From Isoetes taiwanensis (taxonomy: Eukaryota; Streptophyta; Lycopodiopsida; Isoetales; Isoetaceae), in contig JAJEKV010000018.1 of NCBI GenBank assembly GCA_021234155.1, positions 18,947,423 to 19,011,422 of the forward strand: a DNA stretch of 64,000 bases, written 5' to 3'. A model generated the notes under the pieces. That model ran no database searches. It was not told the origin of the DNA and worked only from the letters and a program-made list of their open reading frames with translations. A program made the translations under genes and the position numbers. Of this stretch, positions 10,054-19,193 are shown in pieces. The number at the start of each line of letters is the position of its first letter. Position 1 is the first letter of the stretch.

Positions 10054-10294
10054 CTGCAAGGTGGCAAGAATGAATATGTATTCATTGAACAATTTTTCTT
10101 ATCCAACTTTAAGGAAGAGAGATAAGCATTGAAGGAAAAAGACAATTCAACTGTTTTTAACAGTACAAGAAAATATAAGGAGATATCCTGAATATATAAA
10201 AGAAAATAGTACATAATTTATGTGATGGCCCATTAAAGGTAATGCCAATCAAAATTACTTAAAACTGGATACAATTGTCTGATAAAATCTAGAA
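10054..10294 (-). other. Probable intron between extra ORFs 4 and 5
   Basis: AT-rich, without open frames, ending in a pyrimidine tract plus TTGCAG. A TTGTACTG..TTAAAAACAG stretch lies inside. The donor is uncertain: GT dinucleotides near the end of ORF 4 do not give an obviously consistent phase. Confidence 0.45.
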
Positions 10295-10885
10295 CTAAGA
10301 GGTGGACCCTTCAACATCTTGTGCTTGGGTATCAAACTCAGGCTCTGGTCGATGCTGCAGGAGTAGCACACTAGGGTTAACTGATGAGGCAGCTGATGAA
10401 GCTATCTCTGGAGGAACATTTGTAGCCAATGGCGCTGCAACCAGCAGACTCATATTCATCCAAGATCTGATATCGTGGTCAAACACTGCAATGGCTAGAT
10501 CACGATTCACCAGGATGACCTGCTCGAGGTTAGGGGCTAACTTCTTATGGCCGGCTGTGGTCGAAAGTGCCCTGAGTGCCCATACAGCCGCCTCTGGTTC
10601 AGGTGCAATTGCTTTAGCAAAGGAGAGGACTTGCCTGCTCGTGAAGGCCGACAAGAAGAACCGGGTAATATGGCATTTCAACCCCGCAATAGTCGGATGG
10701 GTTGAAGAAGCCAATTCAGACTCCAAGTTCTGGGGCAGTTCCTCTTCCATAGCAAAATCTTTCTCCTCCTGAGCATACTGGCCTTCATCACATAGATCCT
10801 CCATAGTTGGGTCGTCTTCGACCTTGACGACGGTATTATCGTTGATGTTGGGAACATGTGGGGTCAGAAGTGGAAAGCCGATTCA
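10295..10885 (-). CDS. Extra ORF 4, possible divergent H2A-like histone fold
   Basis: ATG at 10804 gives 169 codons. The frame is open further upstream to about 10885 (PLLTPHVPNINDNTVVKVED), overlapping the end of ORF 3 in another frame. After an acidic head, AGLKCHITRFFLSAF can be laid on the H2A start AGLQFPVGRI. The string AP..AAV matches H2A helix 2, and ILVNRDLAIAVFDHDI resembles helix 3 IVPRHIQLAIRNDEEL. The middle (STTAGHKKLAPN) is a poor helix, so this is the least secure of the three histone-like readings apart from H4. It may be an unrelated domain. Confidence 0.4.
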
Positions 10886-11667
10886 GGAATTGAGGACGGA
10901 GTACCCTGAATCATTAATTGCCGTAAGGATAAGAGTGTGTTGATAGGCTCAACATCAAGAGGCTGATAGTTGAGCAGTTGGTGTATTTCTGGCACATAAA
11001 CGGGTCGAGAATAATCGATGAAGTCGTTCTGACCCTGACAATACTCGGCCAGCTCATAGAGGAGATGAGCCGTCTTTTGCTTGCCCTTATTGGCAATATG
11101 CTGATATGCCCATTGAATGTCGCTCAGCAGCAAGTAATCTTGATCCCCAACCATTATAGTAGGAAGCGAGCTTAAGCCAACAAGAGCTTGGCCCTTACTA
11201 CGGGATAAAGGCTTCTCTGTGGCCAATTCCTTCCATCTTACAAAGTCGGCATAGCTTATCTGCTCGTCCTCCTCAGGATCTGGGGGAAGTGGGGACTTGG
11301 CTTGCTCCAAGGCTGTGTCGGTACCGTCAACATACCTATCTATGATAAGGGCAAGGGCAAACTGGGCCTCAAAGTACAGCTCGTTAGAGCCACAGTCAAT
11401 AATGGGGGCATGCTTAGCACGTCTGAGAATGCCCTTAAGAATATCATAACTGTGACGGTCATCCCCAAACATGTGCCCTAAGATATCCCTATGGAGATAG
11501 GGTTGAGGCGGCTCTCCGAAAAACTCTGCTTGGGGCAGGATTTCCTCATCATAAAACTCTAGGAAGGTGTCATAATCAGGGTGTGCCCACATGTTGTCGA
11601 TAAGGTCGACTCTACACTGCAACATGGCCTCCCATGTACCATGCCAAACGCCCAGCGAAGTCCATTG
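10864..11667 (-). CDS. Extra ORF 3, possible divergent H4-like histone fold
   Basis: ATG at 11625 gives 253 codons. The frame is open upstream to a strong splice acceptor (C/T-rich tract, CCGCAG at 11668), adding QWTSLGVWHGTWEA. Residues about 60-110 (ILKGILRRAKHAPI ... ALALIIDRYVDGTDTALEQA) align without gaps to H4 helices 1-2 (ITKPAIRRLARR ... TYTEHA), sharing I, K, RR, S, Y, E, L, T, E and A. LLLSDIQWAYQHI could be helix 3 after a ~60-residue insertion. Identity is about a quarter over the aligned stretch, so homology is unproven. The frame ends at 10864, where ORF 4 overlaps it out of phase. Confidence 0.45.
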   Translation of the reverse strand, partial: QWTSLGVWHGTWEAMLQCRVDLIDNMWAHPDYDTFLEFYDEEILPQAEFFGEPPQPYLHRDILGHMFGDDRHSYDILKGILRRAKHAPIIDCGSNELYFEAQFALALIIDRYVDGTDTALEQAKSPLPPDPEEDEQISYADFVRWKELATEKPLSRSKGQALVGLSSLPTIMVGDQDYLLLSDIQWAYQHIANKGKQKTAHLLYELAEYCQGQNDFIDYSRPVYVPEIHQLLNYQPLDVEPINTLLSLRQLMIQGTPSSIPESAFHF

Positions 11668-11794
11668 CTGCGGATGTAGGAGGAGGAAGAAAACGGAAGG
11701 AATAAGAAATGAATGAAAACCCTAAAGTGAATGTTACTTTTGAATTTTCTGGGCACGGCGTTCGAGGCGCCAGCTCATTATTATTATTATATTT

Positions 11795-11841
<47 letters not shown>

Positions 11842-11955
11842 TTTTTTTTTCCTAATATTCATCCATAAAAGAAAGAAAATCACAGTTGGAATAAGAAGTC
11901 AAAACAGGATTCATATTAATATATCGATTACATACATACAAAAATGTTATTTTAC
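11668..11955 (-). other. Probable 288-bp intron with (ATTT)n microsatellite
   Basis: The acceptor CCGCAG is at 11668-11673 behind a long pyrimidine tract. A GTAAAA donor at 11955-11950 would join ORF 2 to ORF 3 in phase 0, provided the H3 reading frame is the one that keeps the normal H3 C-terminus. The intron holds an (ATT)/(ATTT) microsatellite at about 11778-11842. An intron inside a retrotransposon implies that unspliced genomic RNA is the transposed form and that spliced RNA expresses the proteins. Confidence 0.5.
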
Positions 11956-12611
11956 ATAGTCACGGCCGTTCCCCACGGATCCGCTGCGTGCCAAAAAAGG
12001 TCCTTTGTCATTATCGTCACTCGCTTAGCATGGATAGCACATAAATTTGCATCGCTAAAGAGGGCCACCAAATAGGCTTCGGCCGCTTCCTGGAGTGCTA
12101 AAATTGCATGAGTCTGGAACCGGAGATCCGTCTTAAACTCTTGAGCAATCTCTCGGACCAAACGCTGGAAGGGAAGTTTCCTTAGCAAAAACTCGGTGGA
12201 TTTCTGGTACTTCCTTATTTCCCTAAGTGCCACGGTACCAGGCTTGTAACGATGCCTCCTCTTAGGCTGGGGTGGGGCTCCAGGAATAGTTTTCCCTGTT
12301 GTCCTTGGATGCCGGGCCTTTCGGATGATCTCATCTCGCCGATTGTCCCCTGCAGCCTTAGCGACACCACTCCGAGCCTTGAGCTTATCCTTATACTGGG
12401 CACCCGACTTACGGGGCGTCTTCTGCAGCCTTCGGCGAGGAATAGGGGCATCCGGAGGCGGCGGATCTTGACGGTCTCGTTCCTGTTCTTCTTTCCTAAG
12501 TCGCTCCTTAACCGCCTCCGTTACCTCTCTCGCCCTCTGCTCAGCTTCATCCTGCATTCTTTTCCTATTCTGCTCCTGTTCTAGCTGCTGTGCATGGAGG
12601 GTATCTTCCAC
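11952..12611 (-). CDS. Retrotransposon-encoded histone H3 with long charged N-terminus
   Basis: Residues about 120-204 are a histone H3 core: [54 protein letters not shown] and [16 protein letters not shown]. Counted by eye against canonical H3 there are about 11 differences in 85 residues. Loop 1 has no CenH3-type insertion and helix 2 keeps F, so it is H3-like rather than CenH3. Upstream lies a Glu/Arg/Gln-rich, probably coiled-coil segment (residues 1-48), a PPPPDAP hinge, then a basic tail ([19 protein letters not shown]) that keeps only an RKS resemblance to the H3 tail. After KD the frame departs from H3. The +1 frame reads [11 protein letters not shown], matching the H3 LAR motif, so one T seems lost in a T6 run at about 11991-11997. 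The start shown (GTG) is an ORF boundary; translation probably begins in the ORF upstream. Confidence 0.93.
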   Translation of the reverse strand: MEDTLHAQQLEQEQNRKRMQDEAEQRAREVTEAVKERLRKEEQERDRQDPPPPDAPIPRRRLQKTPRKSGAQYKDKLKARSGVAKAAGDNRRDEIIRKARHPRTTGKTIPGAPPQPKRRHRYKPGTVALREIRKYQKSTEFLLRKLPFQRLVREIAQEFKTDLRFQTHAILALQEAAEAYLVALFSDANLCAIHAKRVTIMTKDLFWHAADPWGTAVTM

Positions 12612-12689
12612 CGGCTTAGCAGCCTCCTCTCAATTGCGTTGCCCTCGTGATTGTGCGAGTCCGCCGCTCCTCTACTTCGCTTTTCACAG

Positions 12690-13241
12690 CTATCCAATAT
12701 CCGTTCTTATTTTAAGCTCCAGGAAGTACCGTGGAGGGTTGGCCTGCATGTCCTGCTCGACAGCCCGCTGGAATTGATCTGTGAAGAATAGGGGTGTTCC
12801 AGCTTCCCAGATGATACGATTAGTCTCCTCCTCATAAGAAAAAGATGGGATGGTGTATGACCGCCTGTTAAAGAGGCACATCCCGTTGCCAAGATAACGA
12901 TACCCTGAAGCTGGGTCATCGGCTGCAAGCCATTGTAAGTCCGCTACTTGTGCCATTTGAAGGATGTTATGGGCCTGCATTTGTATGGCCTCGGCTTCAG
13001 CTTGCTCATCCCCTTCCGGTGGAAAGAACCGTGTATATTTCTGGACAACATCTTCCTGTTCTACTATGGTGTACGTTTCTTGGATGGCGTTAAGCTTGTA
13101 CACGAAGCGCTCGTTATAGCAAAAGAGCGGGTATGGTATCCTAATCCCTTCATAGAAACGTTTAACAAAGTACTCCAGTAATTCTTCAGTTTTTGCCTCT
13201 TCTTCTGGCGATGGGTTTGGGCGTGGCAGCAGTTCGGCCAT
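12690..13241 (-). CDS. Extra ORF 1, unknown protein, probable N-terminal part of the H3 ORF
   Basis: ATG at 13241, 183 codons. It is the first ORF after the PBS and is acidic with many aromatic residues (ELLEYFVKRFYEGIRIPYPL, YNERFVYKLNAIQETY, YRYLGNGMCLFNRRSYTIP). I recognise no family. It stops at IRTDIG, but the next frames continue IAVKSEVEERRTRTITRA and then [15 protein letters not shown], leading into the H3 ORF. Two single-base shifts would make ORF 1 and the H3 ORF one protein of roughly 430 residues. The open frame also runs upstream of the ATG for more than 40 codons without another ATG. Confidence 0.6.
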   Translation of the reverse strand: MAELLPRPNPSPEEEAKTEELLEYFVKRFYEGIRIPYPLFCYNERFVYKLNAIQETYTIVEQEDVVQKYTRFFPPEGDEQAEAEAIQMQAHNILQMAQVADLQWLAADDPASGYRYLGNGMCLFNRRSYTIPSFSYEEETNRIIWEAGTPLFFTDQFQRAVEQDMQANPPRYFLELKIRTDIG

Positions 13242-13860
13242 CAGCGCTTGTAGACCTGCTTTGGTTCCTCCATCGCAAAAAGGTGGCCGTTGAGTGGGCG
13301 CTTGGGAGAGGAAGGCAAGAAACGAGGTTTGGCTATGGCGGAGGGAAGCTTCCAGTTCTGGCGGCTATGGCGGCTAGGCGGAGCACAAGAGAGCACTAAG
13401 CGTTAGGAAAAACGAAGGAAAAAGTTACCTTTGACTAAATTTTGAAATTTTTACCCTAAAATCCTTTTAAAAGAAAAAGTGGCGGAAACGCGTTTTTCTG
13501 GTGGCGGGCACCCCCTACCTCGACGCCGCCGCTTTATCGGGCCAGAGGGGCGTCAGGGTACCCCCGCCAACTTAGGATTAGGGTTTTTTTTTTTTTTTTT
13601 TTTTAATTAATTAGGGTGGCGGGCACCCCTACCTCGACCTGCAATGCCGCCGCCAAAGAACACCCCCGCACCCCCCCCCGCCACTTAGGGTTAGGGTTTT
13701 GCACCGGGTACACATACCAATATTATTCTCAAACCACATTAAATAAATCATGACGGCATCTACTACACCACCCAAATCTCATACTACTCCAAAATCCTCA
13801 CTCACTAGCTAACGATCTAACGAGTTAGTATGTGGCCAGTGCAATAGTTTGGCTTCCCAG
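13242..13860 (-). other. Leader between PBS and first ORF
   Basis: GC-rich stretches with homopolymer runs (T18 near 13585) and two similar blocks containing GGTGGCGGGCACCCC (about 13498 and 13615), each followed by a TAGGGTTAGGGTT-like string. It includes the 5' untranslated leader. No ORF is evident apart from the frame that continues into ORF 1. Confidence 0.5.
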
Positions 13861-13878
13861 AACCATGCTCTGATACCA
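13861..13878 (-). promoter_or_regulatory. Primer-binding site for initiator Met tRNA
   Basis: The minus strand reads TGGTATCAGAGCATGGTT two bases after the 5' LTR end. This is complementary to the 3' end of plant initiator tRNA-Met, the usual primer of plant chromoviruses. Confidence 0.93.
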
Positions 13879-13880
13879 TT

Positions 13881-15482
13881 TGTGGCGCCCTCGAATATAT
13901 ACGACCCCGGCAGATATATATGGGGACTTTCCTCCCATGGCGACCATCTCGCCATGAGCGAGAACCCTCCTATATCCCGGCCATCTATAGAGATGCCCGA
14001 GTGAAGGACACGGAGGTGTCATTCGGCCCACGCCTTCAATGGGACTCCTACGTCGCGGAAGTGTGAATACATGTTAGCACACATCATAAATCATATATAT
14101 AAATAACCACCACGAAGGGTGGCACATCCATCCAAGTACCACGGCAAAGAATATGCATCTAACCCTAAGGAAAACACCCCAAACCCCCAAGTTCTACCAC
14201 CCTTCCTGACTCCCTCCGCGGACGATAGACCGATGGCTCGGTCTCAAGAGATCAGCAGACAGAGGTATAACCTGGCGTTGGCTGGCATAGAACAGTGGCT
14301 AGGGTTGTCCACTCCATCCGCCCCTCCTGTGCACACTTTGCAGATGGGTCGATTCACGCTATGGCTTCGCTATAGCCTTCCGGAGACGCAGACTCAAGGT
14401 ATCACCCTACGAGCCTACTCCAGGGTTCATGACGCCCCGGTCCGACGAGGCAGGTCAGGGAAGCGTCCCCTTCCAGGATCACAGTGGTTCCATGGGTGAG
14501 CTAGAGAATACATGCCGCATCAGCGACCCCCGCATCCATACCCGACTTACTCACCCTAAGTCTACTCAAAGTGCAAGGTGCCCCATACGGGTCACACCTC
14601 TACACCAGTGGAGTCCGGACCCATACCCTCCCCTCTACGTGACCCGGCTGTCGCCTAGCCCCATAGGAGTCTCGGGAGCCTTTATGTTCGTGCAAGACCC
14701 CACCCCACTTCACCATCGTCCCTTCTGGGTGCTAAGCCATTCCATAGCGTCTACGACCCGGTGGTCTCTTGTACACAGGCCGCATATAATGGGAAAATAC
14801 AGGGATCATCCTAGGAGCATTCTACTACACATGGCTCAGAGGTCTCTACCCCCCTTAATTCCCCCATTTCCAGAGTAATACTATGCAAAGAACTATCAAT
14901 CCATCCTTTAAGAGCAAGACCAGAATCAGAAATAAAGAGAACTCACCTTTGCAATCAAGGGTTAGTTCCTACAAGTAAAGCACAGAGAGAACAAAAGAAA
15001 TAAACACTACAAGTGCCCAACAGGGGCGCTACCCTAGAATTCACAAGCTATACTAGCTACCCACCTGAGTTCCTGTTGAACCCGTTGTCATTTGGTGCTT
15101 CTATCTTCCTTGGACTTGGTGCTCAGCTCTGGCTACACAGGTAAAGGTGCTTGGCAAGGTGGGCGCTCAGCTCCTGCTCCTCCTGATCGATTATGGGAGA
15201 CAATTTAGGGGTAGGGGTCAAGTTGACAGCCCAATTTGGAAATCCCCATGCTGGCCAATCGATTTAGGCCAGGTGGCGCCTTCCCAAAGCATTAATTAGT
15301 TTAATTAACCCACCTAATATCAATCCCTAAATTATAGGTTATTATCTTTAATGATTAAATTAGCTAATTTAATCCCTTTTAGGTCAACCCCCTAGATTAC
15401 AATACCCCATGGTGGCGTACCTTTGCTGGGTGACGTGTCAGTATATTTATACGTATACCGTATAAATACCTGGAACGTCACA
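13881..15482 (-). repeat. 5' LTR (1602 bp)
   Basis: Complete LTR bounded by TGTGACG and CGCCACA on the minus strand (TG...CA). It matches the 3' LTR with many small indels. The region near its start contains TATTTATACGGTATACG, a possible TATA box plus a palindrome. A related but diverged LTR is present at about 58590-59203 on the plus strand. Confidence 0.95.
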
Positions 15483-15839
15483 ATTATCTTGAGCACAAAT
15501 ATTATTTTTTGAAAGATTATATTTTTGTAGAGTTGAGCAAAAAAATTGTTTTTCTTTTGTACAGTTATATTTATAGTTGCTTTTAAAATGCATAAATAAA
15601 CATGTTATTTTACTAGTGAGTGTCCAATATGCACTCGTTTCTAATCTCAGAAGATCGCAATGGCGATCTTGACAAGCCCACCATGTACAAAATTTATGAC
15701 AATAATTATATTATATTGTAAAAATGTCCCTTAAAAAGTTCATGTATTGGTCTTCTATGATAAAAAAGATCACAATGATGATTTGTCCGATCATTTTTGC
15801 ATGTGTATACTGGATCAATGAGGTTCTCATAGAGGTGTA
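15483..15839. other. AT-rich flank of the retrotransposon
   Basis: Low-complexity AT-rich sequence with no ORF and no recognisable repeat. There is a short palindromic string AGATCGCAATGGCGATCTTG at about 15651. Confidence 0.5.
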
Positions 15840-18120
15840 TTAATGATTTATATGGCCACTGCAACCTATTTCGTACTCAACGAGAATTCCAAATTTCTCA
15901 AAGTAGTAAATGTTTGCTTTCAAGTGCAAAAAACCAAAATTTGGCCCCAAAAATGCAAATCATTCAAGAAAAACTCGCATGGTTTATATTTTGGAGGCCC
16001 TATACTTGTTAGATTGGACCAAGATGTGTCATATCTTGATGTAGAGGGGGAGGGTGTTGACATCAGAGCATGGATCTTAAAACCCCCCCTCCCTCCCCCC
16101 CCAGCGGCTTGCCCTAAAAGTGCTCTCCTGAAGGCCCTTGCAATGTATGGGCAATCGCCCTCCCCCCTCCCCGAAAAAAAAAAAATTTGGCTCGCCAATG
16201 GACTCAAAACATCGACATTGCCCTGATGACCAAGTTTCATGGCCAGAAGACCACCCCTTCTCCAAGAAGCGCCAAAGTAGCTCATGCCAGCACACTCATA
16301 ATTCGCCTAGGATGCTAAATACTGTCGTGTAGGGCATAAGTGTTTCTTTTTTTGCAAATCTGACCGTGTACCTTGCTTTATATGCCATTCCAGTCGACTT
16401 GGCAAAGTCGAATTGCCATTCTGGAGCCTTTGCAGTGCCCGAACGATAAAACACTTCAGTTTCTACAAGTTCGCCCGCAGGACGCTTCGTGGTTTCATAA
16501 GTTCCCCTGGACCGATCTTGGATTTTTTGGATCTGCTCGAAGCAGAGCCATCAAACAGAGGATTCAACCATTAGATAGAAGAATCGAGCTCCGGGAGGGT
16601 GGTCATTCCCATACGGTCCTCGAGGGCCTGGGGGGGGGCTGCAAGGAAAGGTCGCCTCGGGAACTTTTTTTGAGGCCGATCACGGGTCTGCAGTCTTCCC
16701 TCTGTTGAGGCAGCCATGCAAGGTCTTGGCCTTGTTTGACTTGGGAAGGATGCCAGCTCGGCTATCTAACAACAAGCTGCTCGAACCATTCTAATGCTAA
16801 CTCTTTGATCTAAACCTTGTCCAAAAATTTGGAAAATTGGCTTGTATGCTGGTGATGGCTTAGGAAGCCAGCTGACAAAAAATCAGAATTTAATTTCGTA
16901 CTCTGCATTACTTACGAATTTATGAATGTCTTGCTATTGCAAAGGCGACCCTTGAATTCCAATTGCCACATCGAGAGGAGGACATATCTAAACTCCATTC
17001 CATCAGTTCCCCTTGCTTTTCGACCATGTCCCAAGTGCAAAAGACGAAAACTCGGCCCCAAAAACGCAAACCATTCAAGAACCTGGCAACTCACAGGGTT
17101 TACATTTCAGAGCCCCTATCCTTGTCAGATTCGACCAAGACCTTGCGTCGGTGTAAGTATTTTTTTCTTTCAAAACTGGCCATTTAACTTGGTCCCTAGG
17201 ATAATTTCACCATTCTGGATGAATTTGACAAAGTCGAATCGCTATTCCAGATCCTCAGCAGTGCGTGAACGACAAAACATTTCGGTTTCTACATAGTCGC
17301 CTGCAAGATGCTTCGCGATTTGATAGGTTCTCTTGGACCGATCTTGGATTTTTTTGGACCTGCTCAAATCAGGGCCCTTGAACATAGGATTCAACGGTTG
17401 GATAAGGGAACCGAGCTCCGGGAGTGTGGTCATTAGCATACGGCCCCCCCCGGGGGCGCTGCTAGGAAAGGCTGCCTCGGGAACTTTTTTGGAGCCCAAA
17501 TCCTGGATCTGGAATCTCCCCTCTGGTGAGGCGGTCATGCAAGGTCCTAAAGTTGTTTGATTTGTGGGAAGGGTGCCAGCTCAGCTGTCCAACGACAGGC
17601 TGCCCGGACTGTTCTAATGCTAATTCTTTGATCTAAACCTTGTCCGAATATTCATAAAATTGGCATGTATATTGATGATGGCTTAGGAATCCAGCTGACA
17701 AAAAATCAGAATTTAATTTTGTACTATGCATTAATTATGTATTTATGAATGTCTTGCTACTGCGAAAGTGGCCCTTGAATTTGAAATGCCATATCGGAGG
17801 AGGATATATCCAAACTCCATTCCGTCAGTTCCCCTTGCTTCACGTTCTCAACTGCAGTTTCTCAGCCACGTCTCAAGTGCAAAAGACCAAAACTCGGCCC
17901 CCAAAACGCAAACCCTTCAAGAACCTAGCAACTCACAGCAGCTATGTTCCGAAGGTCTTATCCTTGTCAAATTCAACCAGAACTTTACGCCGTGTCTTGA
18001 CGTAGAGGGGGGGGTGTTGATGCCAGAGCATGGACTCTAAAACCCAGAACGCCGATTTTACCCTCGGGACCAAGTTTCCTGGCTAGAAGACCATCCATGT
18101 TCTCCAAAGAGAGTAAAAAA
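15840..18120. repeat. Three tandem copies of an ~830-bp repeat unit
   Basis: Unit starts are near 15840, 16915 and 17740. All three share the block 'CAAGTGCAAAA..CCAAAA' followed by 'CATTCAAGAA' (15920, 17035, 17875). The first two also share a long second half, from GTCGAATTGCCATTC / GTCGAATCGCTATTC through GATCTAAACCTTGTCC to CCAGCTGACAAAAAATCAG. The third copy ends early near 18120. No coding potential is conserved among copies. It may be part of an unrecognised element or a small satellite. Confidence 0.85.
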
Positions 18121-18127
18121 TATTAGA

Positions 18128-18200
18128 TATCGCGTATACGTCACATGCGACGTATTTTAGACGTCGCATATATGTCGCATGCGACGCCGAATCAACAATC
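18128..18200. repeat. Cluster of imperfect CGACGT/GTCGCATGCGAC palindromes
   Basis: CACATGCGACGTATTTTAG is followed by ACGTCGCATATATGTCGCAT and GCGACG, a set of overlapping self-complementary strings that could fold into a hairpin. It immediately precedes the SINE-like element. Confidence 0.6.
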
Positions 18201-18269
18201 ACTGGCCATGTCACGCACCCGTTGGCGCCACGTGGCCCCAAAGTATTAATACATCACATATTTGATATT

Positions 18270-18450
18270 GCGATGTCGCGTCTGGTCTAGTGGTAGGCAT
18301 GGAGGGTTTGGAGGGTATGGACCAAAGTTCGAATCCCTTCCAAATTTATAAAATTTTCAGAGCCCTCACTAAGGTGGGAGGAGAACATGGAGGGCCAAGA
18401 TCGCTTCACGTACGGATGAACTTACTCATATACTCACTCACGGATGCTAT
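18270..18450 (+). mobile_element. tRNA-derived SINE head
   Basis: It contains an RNA polymerase III A box (TGGTCTAGTGGT, 18283-18294) and B box (AGTTCGAATCCC, 18326-18337) with normal 31-bp spacing. The flanking arms do not pair as a tRNA acceptor stem, and the sequence continues with a non-tRNA body. The 3' end is not clear. Confidence 0.65.
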
Positions 18451-18475
18451 TATTAGATACTGAAAATGGGCCTGC

Positions 18476-18522
18476 CCGATATCTTTGGCACTATTGCTCC
18501 GATATCTTTGGCACTATTGCTC
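18476..18522. repeat. 23-bp tandem duplication
   Basis: CGATATCTTTGGCACTATTGCTC is present twice in direct succession. Confidence 0.8.
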
Positions 18523-19193
18523 GGTTTGGACAAAAGCGCTCCTATCCATGTTATTCCCATCTATGTGGACCTTGTATCACATGTGAGATTGCTCCTTTTC
18601 TAGGAGTTTATCCAATGTTTGTCAATACCTATATGTCGCACTATTTCCCTTCTCAGGAAAGCACACCTTCCCATGTTATTCCCATCTATGGGGACCTTCT
18701 AAAGTATTATTGTATCATTATTCCCTCCTCTTTCTATCTCCTTTCTTATCCTCCCTCTTTGTTCATTTTATCTTTTTTTGTCGAATTTGAGGAGGTTACC
18801 CACCTTCGAGGAGTTCACTCACATCTATTCTTGCCCAATTTGAATATGCTCCTATATGCTCAAGGGACAAACCCATGTTAACATCCATTGGTCAATTCAC
18901 GAAGGGCCCATATACACATGCTCTACTACCAATTCTAAGATATTGCTCATGACGAGATTGTTGACATTTACTACCATGAATTTCAAAGTATCACCTATGA
19001 GGAACTTACTCACACATGTTACACACACACCTACCGTCAATTGAAAAGCCCACCTATGCTACTCAACATCCATTGCTCAACCCATGAGGAGCTTACTCGT
19101 GCCTATCATCAATTCCAAAGTATCACCCATGAGGAGTTTAATCACACTGGCTAACAATACCAACGTATCATCTATAAGGAGCTCACTCACACC

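Larger units (their letters stand above)
2398..15482 (-). mobile_element. Ty3/gypsy chromovirus LTR retrotransposon carrying histone H3
   Basis: In minus-strand order: 5' LTR 13881-15482, PBS 13861-13878, five extra ORFs 13241-9593 including a histone H3, gag 9210-7861, PR-RT-RNaseH-INT-chromodomain 7860-4501, PPT 3900-3887, and 3' LTR 3886-2398. Domain order and the C-terminal chromodomain place it among chromoviruses. The copy is defective: it has frameshifts in gag and pol, a stop in RT next to the catalytic motif, a poly(A) insertion in RNaseH, and about 100 bp missing from the distal end of the 3' LTR. For that reason no target-site duplication can be scored. The extra coding block between PBS and gag is not part of standard chromoviruses. 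Confidence 0.95.

Noticed and set aside
10302-10772. Plus-strand 156-codon ORF
   Set aside because: Antisense of extra ORF 4, with no independent support.
11952-12611. Centromeric H3 (CenH3)
   Set aside because: Loop 1 has no insertion, helix 2 keeps the canonical F residue, and the core is close to canonical H3.
9593-13241. A host chromosomal histone gene cluster into which the retroelement inserted
   Set aside because: The ORFs lie between the element's own PBS and gag, on its coding strand, and a second family member has H3 at the same place. Three of the four ORFs are far too divergent to be host core histones.
9593-13241. Ogre/Tat-type ORF1 upstream of gag
   Set aside because: Ogre-type elements lack a chromodomain, and their extra ORF is not a histone. 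Here the integrase ends in a chromodomain.
13560-13720. Telomere-like TTAGGG/TAGGGTT strings
   Set aside because: Only a few isolated copies within the leader of the retroelement, not an array.
18270-18345. Functional tRNA gene
   Set aside because: A and B boxes are present, but the ends do not pair as an acceptor stem and the anticodon arm is not evident. A SINE head fits better.
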